Positions 54,914 through 63,952 of a stretch of 64,000 nt of DNA are shown piece after piece (the first letter of the stretch is position 1; the number at the start of each line of letters is the position of its first letter). The notes under the pieces were generated by a model. The model was not told the origin of the DNA. It did no database searches and saw only the letters and a list, made by a program, of their open reading frames with translations. The stretch is from Marinomonas pollencensis (GTDB lineage: Bacteria; Pseudomonadota; Gammaproteobacteria; Pseudomonadales; Marinomonadaceae). The translations under genes and the position numbers were made by a program. The stretch spans positions 281,634-345,633 of the forward strand of contig NZ_QUNG01000004.1 in the NCBI RefSeq assembly GCF_003387375.1, written 5' to 3'.

Positions 54914-56548
54914 ATGAGTACACGGAAAAATAAAAAAGTGGCAATCGACCTTGCCCTACTTTTACCCTCGGTTTTAGTTATTCTCGCTATAAGCGCTCCA
55001 CTACTTATCACCCCTGAAGCCAGTAAAATTGTCGTCAATCAGCTACTCGCATGGTGCACTGGCACCTTTGGCTGGCTTTACCTTCTCGCCGGTGTTGGCA
55101 GCTTTCTATTTGTGGTCTGGTTAGCCTTTGGCCCAGTCGGTCGTATCAAATTAGGCGACCCAGATGAGGCCCCTGAATTTAGCAAACTACCGTGGGTTTC
55201 CATGCTATTTTGTGCCGGCATAGGCATTTCCATTTGTAATTGGGCCTTTGTGGAACCACTCTACTTTCTATCTTCTCCGCCAATGGAGATCCCTGCCAAT
55301 ACCACCAAAGCCGTTGAATGGGCTGCTATGTACCCTATGTTTCATTGGGGTGTGGTTCCTTGGGCGGTATACCTGATGCCTGCTCTTCCTATCGGCTATG
55401 CCTTGTATGTTCGTAAAGTGAATGTACTTAGGTTGAGTGAAGCATGTCGTGGTGTATTGGGCGGATTGGTTGATGGCCCTATTGGTAAAGCCATTGATAT
55501 CATTGTTATTTTTTCTATTGTCGGCGGAGTAGGAACCTCTCTCGGCCTGTCTGTTCCGCTGGTCTCTAAGCTGTTTCAATCCATGTTCGGCTTACAAGAC
55601 TCCTTTGGCCTTCAGATGATCATACTGTCTGCTTGGATCGCGATGATTGCTTGGAGTGTTTACAACGGCCTAAACAAAGGCATCCAGACACTGTCGAACA
55701 TCAATGCCGTATTGGCGTTAATATTATTGGTCTTTGTGTTGTTCGCAAGCTCCACTGTTTTCATCCTCAACCTATGGGTTAATAGCTTTGGGCTCTTGGT
55801 AAATAATTTCTTTCGTATGGCTTTTTGGACTGACCCAATTGCCAAAAGTGGCTTCCCACAAAATTGGACTATCTTCTACTGGGCATGGTGGATTGCCTAC
55901 GCCCCTATGATGGGATTATTTGTCGCTAGGATATCTCGAGGACGAACCATTAAAGACATTATTCTTAATGGTCTACTATGGGGTTCATTTGGTTGCTGGG
56001 CATTCTTTGCTATCTGGGGTGGTTTCGCGCTTAACCTAGATGTCAGCGGCAGCGTCGACCTACAAACGATTCTTAGTCAACAAGGCATTCCTGCTACGGT
56101 TGTAGCGGTTTTACAACAGCTGCCAGCTTCAGACCTCATCATTCCACTTTTCACTTTATTGTGTTTTATATTCTTAGCGACCACCGTGGATTCCTCTGCT
56201 TATATGCTTGCAGCCGTCTGTACTAAAGAAATCAGTGGCTACCAGGAACCTGCTCGTTGGAACAGAATTTTGTGGGCACTTTTATTGGGCTTGGTTGGGG
56301 TAGGATTACTCTCTGTCGGAGGGTTAAAAATAGTACAAACTTCCACTGTGCTGGTTGCTCTTCCAATGATCCCTGTGCTCTTTATTATGAGCCTGTCTAT
56401 GCTGCGCTGGATAAAAGAGGATTTCTCTTCCGAATTAGCCCCCGATGTTATCGCTAACACAGGATCAGAAAGCACCAACAAGAACGCACCTGCGGACCAA
56501 CAAACCCCAGACCAAGGCGTGCTGGACTCTTTGGCAATCAATAAATAA
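54914..56548 (+). CDS. BCCT-family betaine/carnitine/choline transporter
   Basis: 544 residues with 12 predicted membrane segments. The family pattern starts with 'VLAISAPLLITPEASKIVVNQLLAWCTGTFGWLYLLAGVGSFLFVVWLAF' and includes 'GAGIGISICNWAFVEPLYF'-type sequence (here CAGIGIS..), 'MFHWGVVPWAVYLMPALPIGYALYVRK', and 'FYWAWWIAYAPMMGLFVARISRGRTIKDI', with the Trp-box 'WAWWIAYAP' that binds quaternary amines. It carries a polar C-terminal tail. Transported solute (betaine, carnitine, choline or related) is not predictable. It lies 92 bp from the convergent hydratase gene, with a terminator between. Confidence 0.92.
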   Translation: MSTRKNKKVAIDLALLLPSVLVILAISAPLLITPEASKIVVNQLLAWCTGTFGWLYLLAGVGSFLFVVWLAFGPVGRIKLGDPDEAPEFSKLPWVSMLFCAGIGISICNWAFVEPLYFLSSPPMEIPANTTKAVEWAAMYPMFHWGVVPWAVYLMPALPIGYALYVRKVNVLRLSEACRGVLGGLVDGPIGKAIDIIVIFSIVGGVGTSLGLSVPLVSKLFQSMFGLQDSFGLQMIILSAWIAMIAWSVYNGLNKGIQTLSNINAVLALILLVFVLFASSTVFILNLWVNSFGLLVNNFFRMAFWTDPIAKSGFPQNWTIFYWAWWIAYAPMMGLFVARISRGRTIKDIILNGLLWGSFGCWAFFAIWGGFALNLDVSGSVDLQTILSQQGIPATVVAVLQQLPASDLIIPLFTLLCFIFLATTVDSSAYMLAAVCTKEISGYQEPARWNRILWALLLGLVGVGLLSVGGLKIVQTSTVLVALPMIPVLFIMSLSMLRWIKEDFSSELAPDVIANTGSESTNKNAPADQQTPDQGVLDSLAINK

Positions 56549-56572
56549 TCGAGTTTTACTCCATCGCTTAGG

Positions 56573-56611
56573 CAAAAAAAGGACACTCTGATTTTCAGAC
56601 TGTCCTTTTTT
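56573..56611. terminator. Bidirectional terminator between BCCT and hydratase genes
   Basis: AAAAAAAGGACA pairs with TGTCCTTTTTTT around a longer loop containing a second small stem (CTGATTTTCAG). It has T-tracts on both strands. Confidence 0.85.
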
Positions 56612-56640
56612 TATCGCCCATACTGGTTAAAGATCTGCTG

Positions 56641-57351
56641 CTAATTGGCCACATCAAAACGGATAATGGCTTGCCCATCATCAACAATGGCATTGCTGCC
56701 TAAACGTGTCTCTGCTGCTAACATTCCATTAAGGCTGCCTGTCATGAAAAAGAACTCGCCTTGGTAGCCACGACGTACACACTCAATCAAGCCTTGCTTT
56801 AAGAAATATTGCTTTTCAGCCAGTAATGTTGAGTCTGTTGCTTGGTACTCAAAGACCTCATCTGAACCACTCTTGTTGAACTGAAAATCCCCCACAACAG
56901 AAGCATCAGCAACGATAATGCCGTAGTTAAAAAAGAAGTCACACGCAATATGACTCAGTGGGTTAATCTTTTCACGCATTACCTCAATAGCCACTTTTGG
57001 CGAAGAGGCGTTAACCACAGCCTCCACTTCATCAACGCTTTCAGGAACCACTGCTTGATAACACAATTCCACCTCAAACCCCGTAACATTGGCTGGAGAG
57101 AAGACGTGATTCTGGTTATTCACCAATTGAAAATCAAAAATAGGCGAAATAATGAAAACTTCATTCTCATCGACTATTTTCCAACCTTTGATCGTCGCGC
57201 CTTTTTCTTGCAGGCTCCGAATCATCTCATCTTGAGCACGGCACATGCCATGGTAATCCTGACTGATGGACTCAAACTGGCCGCCTTTAAAGTCTCTCAG
57301 CACGCCATAATAGGTTTCTCTATTCATCTCACTCATCTTTGTATTGTCCAT
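56641..57351 (-). CDS. 2-keto-4-pentenoate hydratase-like protein (FAH superfamily)
   Basis: 236 residues. It is of the MhpD/HpaH/2-oxopent-4-enoate hydratase type: 'IKGWKIVDENEVFIISPIFDFQLVNN', 'FEVELCYQAVVPESVDEVEAVVNASSPKVAIEVMREKINPLSHIACDFFFNYGIIVADASV', and 'GYQGEFFFMTGSLNG'. The metal-binding E-x-E (FEVELCYQ, ~91-98) is visible. Such enzymes hydrate 2-keto-alkenoic acids, and some act on sugar-acid derivatives. It is the last gene of the leftward sugar cluster, 164 bp beyond the 3-epimerase gene. The link to that pathway is inferred from position only. Confidence 0.75.
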   Translation of the reverse strand: MDNTKMSEMNRETYYGVLRDFKGGQFESISQDYHGMCRAQDEMIRSLQEKGATIKGWKIVDENEVFIISPIFDFQLVNNQNHVFSPANVTGFEVELCYQAVVPESVDEVEAVVNASSPKVAIEVMREKINPLSHIACDFFFNYGIIVADASVVGDFQFNKSGSDEVFEYQATDSTLLAEKQYFLKQGLIECVRRGYQGEFFFMTGSLNGMLAAETRLGSNAIVDDGQAIIRFDVAN

Positions 57352-57515
57352 ATAGTAAAGCAGCTAAGCCAAACACCTGCGGATTCTTAGGCTAACCTTC
57401 CTGTTACCTTTTTAAGCGCTAAAAAAAGGCATTTTCGCGGTATGTTTTTTGGCTTTTATGTAATGCTATTTATCTAGCTTTTTGGCTTTTGCAGTGCAAC
57501 AGAAAGCCATCCGCG

Positions 57516-58388
57516 CTAATTCAACTCCAGACCAGACTCTCTTGCAATGGTTTCTAAGCGCGCTTTTGCTTTCGCAATATCGTCAAACCAGTTCTCGTTC
57601 TGGGCCCACATTTCAATCACCAATGGACCGGCATAATCAATCTCTGCCAGTGTTTTGAAAATCCCATGGAAATCAACCTGCCCTTCACCAATTACCAAGT
57701 CACGGAACTGACCTTTGCAATCCGGGGAAACGCGCAAGGTGTCTTTCAAATGCACCTGCACTATGTGCTGGTGAGACAGTTTTAATTCCGTTGGCACATG
57801 GTGATTCCAGCCGGAAATATTGCCCACATCTGGGTACGCCATAAAATAAGGGGAAGGGATTTTCTGTTTGAGCACTTCAAATTTACTGAGCGAATTTAGA
57901 TACGGCGTGTCCATGATCTCCACCCCCAGTAATACACCAGCACGCTCAGCCATCTTGGTGGCTTTTTGCATACCTTCAATAAAGCGTTCATGGGTTGCTT
58001 CGGACTGAGGCTCGTAATACACGTCGTAGCCTGCCATTTGTATACAGCGAATGCCCATCTTATAAGCAAAGGCGATGGCCTTTTCCATGATCTCAAAGGC
58101 ACGCTCACGCACCGCATCGTCCATCGAGCCAAATGGATACTTACGATGCGCACTCAAACACATGGACTGCAATGGCATATCCAGCTCTATGCATAAATCT
58201 CGTAAGCCATAAATTTCTTCATCTGACCAGTCTAATCGAGCCTGTCTGTCGTCCGTTTCGTCTACCGAGATTTCAACAAAATCAAAGCCAAGCTGTTTCG
58301 CTTTGGTCAGCCTTTCGCGCCAAGACAGTTCAATAGGTAAGGCTTTTTCATAAATGCCCATACGGAATTTTTTATCAAAATTGATCAT
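57516..58388 (-). CDS. ulaE: L-ribulose/L-xylulose-5-phosphate 3-epimerase (UlaE/SgbU type)
   Basis: 290 residues, TIM barrel of the AP-endonuclease-2 superfamily. It interconverts L-xylulose 5-P and L-ribulose 5-P. It opens 'MGIYEKALPIELSWRERLTKAKQLGFDFVEISVDE' and has 'LCLSAHRKYPFGSMD'-like sequence (here MCLSAHRKYPFGSMDD), 'GIRCIQMAGYDVYYE', 'GVEIMDTPYL' with the metal Glu, and 'VQVHLKDTL' and 'LVIEMWAQN'. E. coli homologues UlaE and SgbU are close. It begins 9 bp after the IclR gene in the same direction. Confidence 0.92.
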   Translation of the reverse strand: MINFDKKFRMGIYEKALPIELSWRERLTKAKQLGFDFVEISVDETDDRQARLDWSDEEIYGLRDLCIELDMPLQSMCLSAHRKYPFGSMDDAVRERAFEIMEKAIAFAYKMGIRCIQMAGYDVYYEPQSEATHERFIEGMQKATKMAERAGVLLGVEIMDTPYLNSLSKFEVLKQKIPSPYFMAYPDVGNISGWNHHVPTELKLSHQHIVQVHLKDTLRVSPDCKGQFRDLVIGEGQVDFHGIFKTLAEIDYAGPLVIEMWAQNENWFDDIAKAKARLETIARESGLELN

Positions 58389-58397
58389 CTCATGGCC

Positions 58398-59156
58398 TCA
58401 AGATAGGGTTTCTTCGATTGCCTTTGCGGTATTCGCCAAGCGTTGTGCAAGGTTTTCGAAACCCATACTGTTCATTTTAGGGGTTAATGACGAAATACTG
58501 ATGGCATAAATCGGCATCTTCTCTTTATTAAAAACAGGCGTAGCAACACAGGAAATACCCGCCTCATTTTCTTCATCATCAATCGCATAACCACGCTCTT
58601 TGATGCGATCAAGGGATGCAAAAAATTCCTCTTTATCTAAAATAGTTCGTTCAGTTAAACGCTTCATTGTGTTGGCATTACGCTGCCAGTAAGCTTCACG
58701 AACTTGATCATCCGCAAAGGCTAAAAAGCATTTCCCAGCAGCAGAACAGTAAGCAGGAGAATGCAAACCCACATAGGTACGAGTGCGAAAAGAAGCGTCT
58801 CTTGGTTCCAATTTATCTTTGAAGATAATATTGTCGCCATCAAAGGAAATGAAATTAACGGTTTCATTAACCGCTTCTAATAACCCCGTTAAATGAGGTT
58901 TGATATAACCGGTAACATCTGAATTCAGAGCACTCTGCCCTACATGCAACAATTTCATGGTAAGTCGATAATCACCGCCACTCGACAGCTGCACAACATA
59001 GCCTTCACTTTCATAGGTAGATAACACCCTATGCACTGAAGACTTTGTCATTTTGAGCGTTTGGGAAATGTGATTCAAAGAGGTCCCGTTAGGAAATTTC
59101 CCTAAGAACTCTAAGACACTTAACGCCTTGATTAATGATTTGATTTGCTCACTCAT
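58398..59156 (-). CDS. IclR-family transcriptional regulator
   Basis: 252 residues. The N-terminal winged HTH ('IKALSVLEFLGKFPNGTSLNHISQTLKMTKSSVHRVLSTYESEGYVVQL') is followed by the IclR effector domain ('DEEFFASLDRIKERGYAIDDEENEAGISCVATPVFN'-like). It lies inside the catabolic cluster between the decarboxylase and epimerase genes. The comparison is YiaJ, the IclR repressor of the yia/sgb operon in E. coli, which suggests it represses this cluster. The ligand is unknown. Confidence 0.92.
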   Translation of the reverse strand: MSEQIKSLIKALSVLEFLGKFPNGTSLNHISQTLKMTKSSVHRVLSTYESEGYVVQLSSGGDYRLTMKLLHVGQSALNSDVTGYIKPHLTGLLEAVNETVNFISFDGDNIIFKDKLEPRDASFRTRTYVGLHSPAYCSAAGKCFLAFADDQVREAYWQRNANTMKRLTERTILDKEEFFASLDRIKERGYAIDDEENEAGISCVATPVFNKEKMPIYAISISSLTPKMNSMGFENLAQRLANTAKAIEETLS

Positions 59157-59165
59157 AAAAAGGAC

Positions 59166-59810
59166 CTACCAGAATTTTGCTATTTCGCGATGAAATGCTT
59201 CTGCAATAGACACACCTTCGTCACTTGCCAGCGCGCGGCCAGCAATAAAAGACTTCACTTTTATTTGTTTAAATAGGTATAAATCTGCAGGCACTATTCC
59301 ACCTGTTATGGACAACTCAATACCGATATCAGAAAGCTGCTGCATTTTGCTAAGATCGTCGTCTGTCCAACTAACACCGGCAAGTTCTGCATCTCGTGAT
59401 CTATGATAAATGGCTTGAGTAATACCCATATCGTACCATGCTCTGGCATCTTCAAAGGTCCAATGACCGTAAAGTTCTATCTGTATTTCACCTTGATGCT
59501 GGTCTGCGACCTTCTTTGCCGCACGAATCGTTTCAATGTGAGCCGCAGCACTCACCGTAACCCAGTTTGCCCCCGCGTCTAGCGCTAACTTGGTTAGAAT
59601 GGCACTGGCATCGGTGATTTTCATATCGCATACAACAATATGATTCGGGTACTTTTCACGGACTTTAGCGACGCTATTAACCCCGTCAGCAAAGGCTAAT
59701 ATGGTCCCCACTTCGATCACGTCTAACTGCTCAGCCACCCGAGAAACGGACTGAAAAGCGGTGTCTAAATCCGTGGCATCTAACGCCATTTGCAATAAAG
59801 GTTTAGTCAT
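59166..59810 (-). CDS. ulaD: 3-keto-L-gulonate-6-phosphate decarboxylase (UlaD/SgbH type)
   Basis: 214 residues from the ATG at 59810, which overlaps the kinase stop codon as ATGACTAA. It belongs to the OMP decarboxylase superfamily and converts 3-keto-L-gulonate 6-P to L-xylulose 5-P. Key residues are 'LQMALDATDL' near the start, 'DVIEVGTIL' (Glu33 type), 'VVCDMKITDAS' (D-x-K-x-x-D, about 61-67) and the C-terminal phosphate site 'SITGGIVPADL' and 'FIAGRALASDEG'. A longer frame to 59885 lies within the kinase gene and is unlikely. Confidence 0.93.
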   Translation of the reverse strand: MTKPLLQMALDATDLDTAFQSVSRVAEQLDVIEVGTILAFADGVNSVAKVREKYPNHIVVCDMKITDASAILTKLALDAGANWVTVSAAAHIETIRAAKKVADQHQGEIQIELYGHWTFEDARAWYDMGITQAIYHRSRDAELAGVSWTDDDLSKMQQLSDIGIELSITGGIVPADLYLFKQIKVKSFIAGRALASDEGVSIAEAFHREIAKFW

Positions 59811-61299
59811 TCTTCTGTTCCTCGAATTCTTTGAAAAAAGCAACCAATTGTAGATAGCGACGATACTTGCGCTGATATTGGTCATAGTGAGCCGAGTTAG
59901 GTTCGAAACGCTGACTGTCGACCTTCATGGCGGCTAATCCAGCTTCGATGGACGGATACTCTTTGGCGCCAACCATGGCGACTAACGCCGCGCCCAAAGA
60001 ACCGGTTTCTTCGATGCTAGGAATATCAATCGACATGCCGGTTAAATCGGCCAGCATTTGCATCCAAACGGTTGACCCCGTTGAGCCACCGGTAACGCGC
60101 AATGAAGTCGCATCAGGAAAGCGTGTGCGCATCCGATCCAAGTGTACGTTATGGCAAAACAACACCCCTTCCCAAATCGCTTGGATCAAATGGGCCTTAG
60201 TATGGTGGGCTTGCAGACCATAAAACCCCGCCTTCAAGCCTAATCCCATGTTGGAACCATACAAAAAAGGCACAAAAAACAATTCACTGCTGGCGGGTTC
60301 TAATGCCGCCACTAAGTCTTCGTTTTCTTGGTGATTAAACTCGCCATCTTCACCAAGATAATCAACAAACCACTCGTAATTGCCTGCTGAAGTTGGGCTT
60401 GCTTCATGGATAATATACTGTCCATCCACCACGTAATGCCCATACACATATCGATAATCTAGGGAGGTAATGGCGTCAGCAATACCCGATGTCACCGCCC
60501 AAGTACCCATCACATAATTCAACGAGTTCGCATTAGCATCAACGCCAGAACAAATGGCGGTGGATACCACATCAAAAAGGCCACCAAATACTGGCGTGCC
60601 TGCTTTTAAGCCAACTTCTTTTGCTACCTCAGCAGTCACATAACCGGCTAGTTGATCAGGCTTGATAATAGGCGGCAACGCGGCAAACACTTCTTCAATA
60701 CCGAACAAGGCCAATAATTCTGGATCGTATTGCCCTGTGTTGGCATTGAAAAAATTACTTTCAGAAATATTGGTTAACTCAGCATTTACTTCGCCTGTTA
60801 AGCGAAAACGAATATAGTCATGGGCCATTAAAATTGCGCCAATCTGACTGTAGTTTTCAGGCTCGTGCTCTTTCAACCAGCGTACAATCGACACCGGGTG
60901 CCCAGTCCATAAGGTTTGCAACGTCATCGGATAAATGGTTTCAGGCAACGCCTCGGCTTGCCATTGTTTCACTATGTCTAAAGAGCGAGAGTCTGAAGAA
61001 ATAATTCCGTTGCGCAGGTTCTTTTGGTTTTTATCCAGTAGATAAACGCCCTTTCCTTGGGCTGAAATACTCAAGCCCTTAATGTCATCAACAGACACCT
61101 CTGTGCTATCCAGCAATTTAGAAATCGCCACTTTGGCATCATTCCACAAAGCATCTAAATCGCGTTCTACCCAACCCTGCTGCTTATTCACGACTTGCGC
61201 CGACACTTTGGCAATCGCAATCTGATGACCTGAGCCATCAAACAAGGCCGCCTTCATAAACGTGCCGCCGGAATCTAAGCCAATAAAATAGTTCATCAC
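59803..61299 (-). CDS. lyxK: FGGY-family carbohydrate kinase (L-xylulokinase LyxK-like)
   Basis: 498 residues. It is an FGGY kinase with the N-terminal phosphate loop 'MNYFIGLDSGGTFMKAALFDGSGHQI' and the C-terminal signature 'VTGGSTGSTVWMQMLADLTGMSIDIPSIEETGSLGAALVAMVG'. 'AQGKGVYLLDKNQKNLRNGIISSDSR' is typical of the xylulokinase/LyxK branch. In E. coli LyxK phosphorylates L-xylulose in the yia cluster, where it sits with SgbH, SgbU and SgbE, exactly the partners here. Its start overlaps the HAD gene stop by 4 bp. Confidence 0.85.
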   Translation of the reverse strand: MMNYFIGLDSGGTFMKAALFDGSGHQIAIAKVSAQVVNKQQGWVERDLDALWNDAKVAISKLLDSTEVSVDDIKGLSISAQGKGVYLLDKNQKNLRNGIISSDSRSLDIVKQWQAEALPETIYPMTLQTLWTGHPVSIVRWLKEHEPENYSQIGAILMAHDYIRFRLTGEVNAELTNISESNFFNANTGQYDPELLALFGIEEVFAALPPIIKPDQLAGYVTAEVAKEVGLKAGTPVFGGLFDVVSTAICSGVDANANSLNYVMGTWAVTSGIADAITSLDYRYVYGHYVVDGQYIIHEASPTSAGNYEWFVDYLGEDGEFNHQENEDLVAALEPASSELFFVPFLYGSNMGLGLKAGFYGLQAHHTKAHLIQAIWEGVLFCHNVHLDRMRTRFPDATSLRVTGGSTGSTVWMQMLADLTGMSIDIPSIEETGSLGAALVAMVGAKEYPSIEAGLAAMKVDSQRFEPNSAHYDQYQRKYRRYLQLVAFFKEFEEQKND

Positions 61300-62147
61300 T
61301 GACCACCTAGCGGATGCGAAGATTTTAGGTATTCAGGAAAGAGTGTATACAGTAATTCTGCTACACCATGGTCATTGTCGTTGTCATTGCGAGTGATGAT
61401 CTTGGCATGCCCTTTAAGGCCTGCATCGGCATTTTTCATTGCCACCCCCATACCAACCATTTTCAACATGGAAATATCATTATGGTGATCCCCCACCGCA
61501 ACCACATTTTCTGCGGCGATGCCTTTTTGCTTGATGAGTTCTGCCAGTGCAGAACCTTTGGTGTTGCCAATGCTGGCGAAGTCGATACGGTTCGACCACG
61601 ATTTCTCACCGGTAAAGTGCTCGCGAATAAAAGGCAACTGAGCAAACTCGTCTACCTCGTCTCCTTCTACAACAAACTTCCAGATGTGTTTGGCAGCATC
61701 GACTTCAGTGGCGAAGTCATCCACTTGACGAATAATAGGTTTAACCTCACCGGCAAACCCTTCTGCCCACTGGGCCAATCTAGCCACATGCATGACAGGC
61801 CGCTCAGAGGAATACAGCATGGCATCTTGCAAATAAACAACGATCTTAAGATGACGCGCTTCCGCCAGCTGCAGAAATTGCACAGCCTTGCTTTTTTCAA
61901 TCGCATTATGATGCAACACGGCGCGCTGATGGTAGTCATAGACATACGTGCCATTACAGCAGATAGCCGGCGTAGTCAGGCCTAATTCTCGATAATACGG
62001 CCCTGCGGCGGTATGATGTCGACCTGTTACTATCAATACTGGAATGCTTCTACTTAACACTCGCACCGTATCAACCAGCACCGGGCTAATAGTGAAATCC
62101 GACTTTAATGAAGTGCCATCTAAATCAAGAGCCAATAATTGGTACAT
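61296..62147 (-). CDS. HAD-family Cof-type phosphatase
   Basis: 283 residues. HAD motif I is 'LLALDLDGTSLKSDF' with nucleophile Asp8 and Asp10, motif II 'VLIVTGRHHTAAGPYYRELG', and motif IV 'VVAVGDHHNDISMLKMVGMGVAMKNADAGLKGHAKIIT'. The large cap (type C2B) is characteristic of Cof/sugar phosphatases. The E. coli yia and ula clusters have no such member, so this is an addition. It may dephosphorylate a pathway intermediate. It lies between the 4-epimerase gene (9 bp gap) and the kinase gene (4-bp overlap). Confidence 0.88.
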   Translation of the reverse strand: MYQLLALDLDGTSLKSDFTISPVLVDTVRVLSRSIPVLIVTGRHHTAAGPYYRELGLTTPAICCNGTYVYDYHQRAVLHHNAIEKSKAVQFLQLAEARHLKIVVYLQDAMLYSSERPVMHVARLAQWAEGFAGEVKPIIRQVDDFATEVDAAKHIWKFVVEGDEVDEFAQLPFIREHFTGEKSWSNRIDFASIGNTKGSALAELIKQKGIAAENVVAVGDHHNDISMLKMVGMGVAMKNADAGLKGHAKIITRNDNDNDHGVAELLYTLFPEYLKSSHPLGGQ

Positions 62148-62156
62148 GCTGCACTC

Positions 62157-62855
62157 CTACTTTTGGCCGTAATAAGCATTTTTTCCATGCTTACGCATAT
62201 AGTGCTTATCCAATAACTCTTCTTGCACCTTGATATCAAGGTTAAGCGAGCGAGTCGCAATGGCCATCGCAGACACTTCTTCAAGCACCACCGCGTTATG
62301 CACGGCATCAAAGGCATCTTTTCCCCATGCAAAAGGCGCATGGCCAGAAATAACCGCACCAGGGATCGCCATGGCATCCAGACCCCGCTGGTTAAATTCT
62401 TCGATAATCACCAACCCAGTATTTTTTTCATACTCACTGGCAATTTCATCCGCCGATAACTGACGCGTACAAGGAATATCACCATAGAAGTAATCTGCAT
62501 GAGTTGTACCGAGTGCAGGAATGTCTAAACCGGCTTGCGCCCAGACAGTCGCATGGCGTGAATGCGTATGAACAACGCCGCCAATTTTCGGAAACGCCTT
62601 GTACAGTTCAATGTGCGTTTGGGTGTCGCTTGAAGGGTTTAACGAGCCTTCTAAGCGGTTGCCTTCTAGGTCTATCACCACAATATCGTCAACGCTCATA
62701 TGCTTATATTCGACGCCGGATGGTTTAATCGCGATAACGCCTTTTTCTCTGTCTATCTCAGACACATTGCCCCAAGTAAAAGTCACTAAACCATACTCAG
62801 GCAACTGTAAATTCGCCTTCAACACTCGTTCTTTCAGAGCTTGATACATATTCAT
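62157..62855 (-). CDS. L-ribulose-5-phosphate 4-epimerase (AraD/UlaF/SgbE)
   Basis: 232 residues, class II aldolase fold. It converts L-ribulose 5-P to D-xylulose 5-P, feeding the pentose phosphate pathway. Landmarks are '[28 protein letters not shown]', zinc histidines in '[38 protein letters not shown]', and '[13 protein letters not shown]'-type sequence (here [15 protein letters not shown]) and '[17 protein letters not shown]' at the C-terminus. AraD, UlaF and SgbE cannot be told apart by sequence alone; the neighbours favour SgbE/UlaF. Confidence 0.93.
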   Translation of the reverse strand: MNMYQALKERVLKANLQLPEYGLVTFTWGNVSEIDREKGVIAIKPSGVEYKHMSVDDIVVIDLEGNRLEGSLNPSSDTQTHIELYKAFPKIGGVVHTHSRHATVWAQAGLDIPALGTTHADYFYGDIPCTRQLSADEIASEYEKNTGLVIIEEFNQRGLDAMAIPGAVISGHAPFAWGKDAFDAVHNAVVLEEVSAMAIATRSLNLDIKVQEELLDKHYMRKHGKNAYYGQK

Positions 62856-62910
62856 TTCCTCACTACCAAGGTAAGAAATAGACTCGCGCTATGTCTTACG
62901 ATAGTAAAAA

Positions 62911-62945
62911 GAGGGGCTGGGCGAACCAGGTCAGACCAAGCCCCT
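62911..62945 (-). terminator. Hairpin between the TRAP gene and the 4-epimerase gene
   Basis: Read leftward, GGGGCT (from AGGGGCTTGG) pairs with AGCCCC and is followed by TCTTTTT. It lies just beyond the TRAP-protein stop codon, so it may let only part of the transcription continue into the enzyme genes. Confidence 0.6.
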
Positions 62946-62959
62946 ATTTGGTTATTTTA

Positions 62960-63952
62960 CTATTTTGAAGCAGCCAAAATTTCATTCACCATGTTGTCGC
63001 CATACTGTTTGATGAAGGCATCCCAAACAGGTTTCACTGCGCTACGGAACGCAGCACTATCGACGTCACGGTTCACTTTCATGCCGTGGGATTCCAGCTC
63101 GGCAATCATTTTGTCTTCTTTCTCGATGCTTAATTTACGCTGCATAGCAACGGCATCTGCTGCCACATCGGTAATGATTTTTTTCTCAGCGTCGCTCAGC
63201 TTATTAAACTTCTTAGAGTTCATGGTAAACACCAAAGGAGAATACGCGTGCTGAGTTAAGCTCAAGTACTTTTGTACTTCGTAGAATTTGAAAGAAAGCG
63301 TAACTGGGATTGGGTGATCTTGTGCGTCTACCACACCAGTTTCCAAGGCAGTATAAAGCTCAGCCACAGGAATCTGAGTTGGGTTAGCGCCCAAAATAGC
63401 AAACATATCGTTCAACGCTTTAGAGCCATTGACGCGCATCTGCAGGCCTTTCACATCACCAGGTTCACGGATCGGGCCACGATTATTAGTGATGTTTCGG
63501 TAACCATTTTCTGGGTAACCCAAACCTTTCAGACCAAAGCCCTGCATATCATTCAGCACCCCTTGACCAACTTTGCCATCCAATACTTTGTAGGCAGTGG
63601 CTCTGTCCGGGAACATAAATGGCAAGGTAAAGGCCGCCGACTCAGGTAATAAACCGGAGTAGTTATTCAAGCCGACAATGGAGAAATCAATAATCCCCAT
63701 ACGATTGCCTTCAATCATTTGCGCATCGGTACCTAACTGACCATGAGGAAAGATATTAATTTTTAGGTCGCCATTACTACGAGCTTCAACTTCTTTTTTG
63801 AAGAACACAGACATTGTCTGCTGTAGATCAGACTCAGGGGCAGCGTGCGCCAACTTCAAAGTTGTTGCAGCCATTGCATGGTTAGCGCTAACGGCTAATG
63901 TCATTGCAGACGCAAGACCCATACCCTTCAGTAACGTTTTTATTTTTATCAT
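62960..63952 (-). CDS. TRAP transporter substrate-binding protein (DctP family)
   Basis: 330 residues with a signal peptide (MIKIKTLLKGMGLASAMTLAVSANHAMAA, cleavage near 28). DctP-type motifs are 'LKLAHAAPESDLQQTMSVFFKKEVEARSNGDLKINIFPHGQLGTDAQMIEG', the carboxylate-binding Arg in 'DVKGLQMRVNGSKALNDMFAILGANPTQIPVAELYTAL' (~172) and 'GVVDAQDHPI'. It binds an organic acid or sugar acid in the periplasm. In E. coli the homologous YiaO of YiaMNO serves 2,3-diketo-L-gulonate. The membrane subunits are not in the window; since the gene is read leftward they could lie just beyond the right edge. Confidence 0.9.
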   Translation of the reverse strand: MIKIKTLLKGMGLASAMTLAVSANHAMAATTLKLAHAAPESDLQQTMSVFFKKEVEARSNGDLKINIFPHGQLGTDAQMIEGNRMGIIDFSIVGLNNYSGLLPESAAFTLPFMFPDRATAYKVLDGKVGQGVLNDMQGFGLKGLGYPENGYRNITNNRGPIREPGDVKGLQMRVNGSKALNDMFAILGANPTQIPVAELYTALETGVVDAQDHPIPVTLSFKFYEVQKYLSLTQHAYSPLVFTMNSKKFNKLSDAEKKIITDVAADAVAMQRKLSIEKEDKMIAELESHGMKVNRDVDSAAFRSAVKPVWDAFIKQYGDNMVNEILAASK

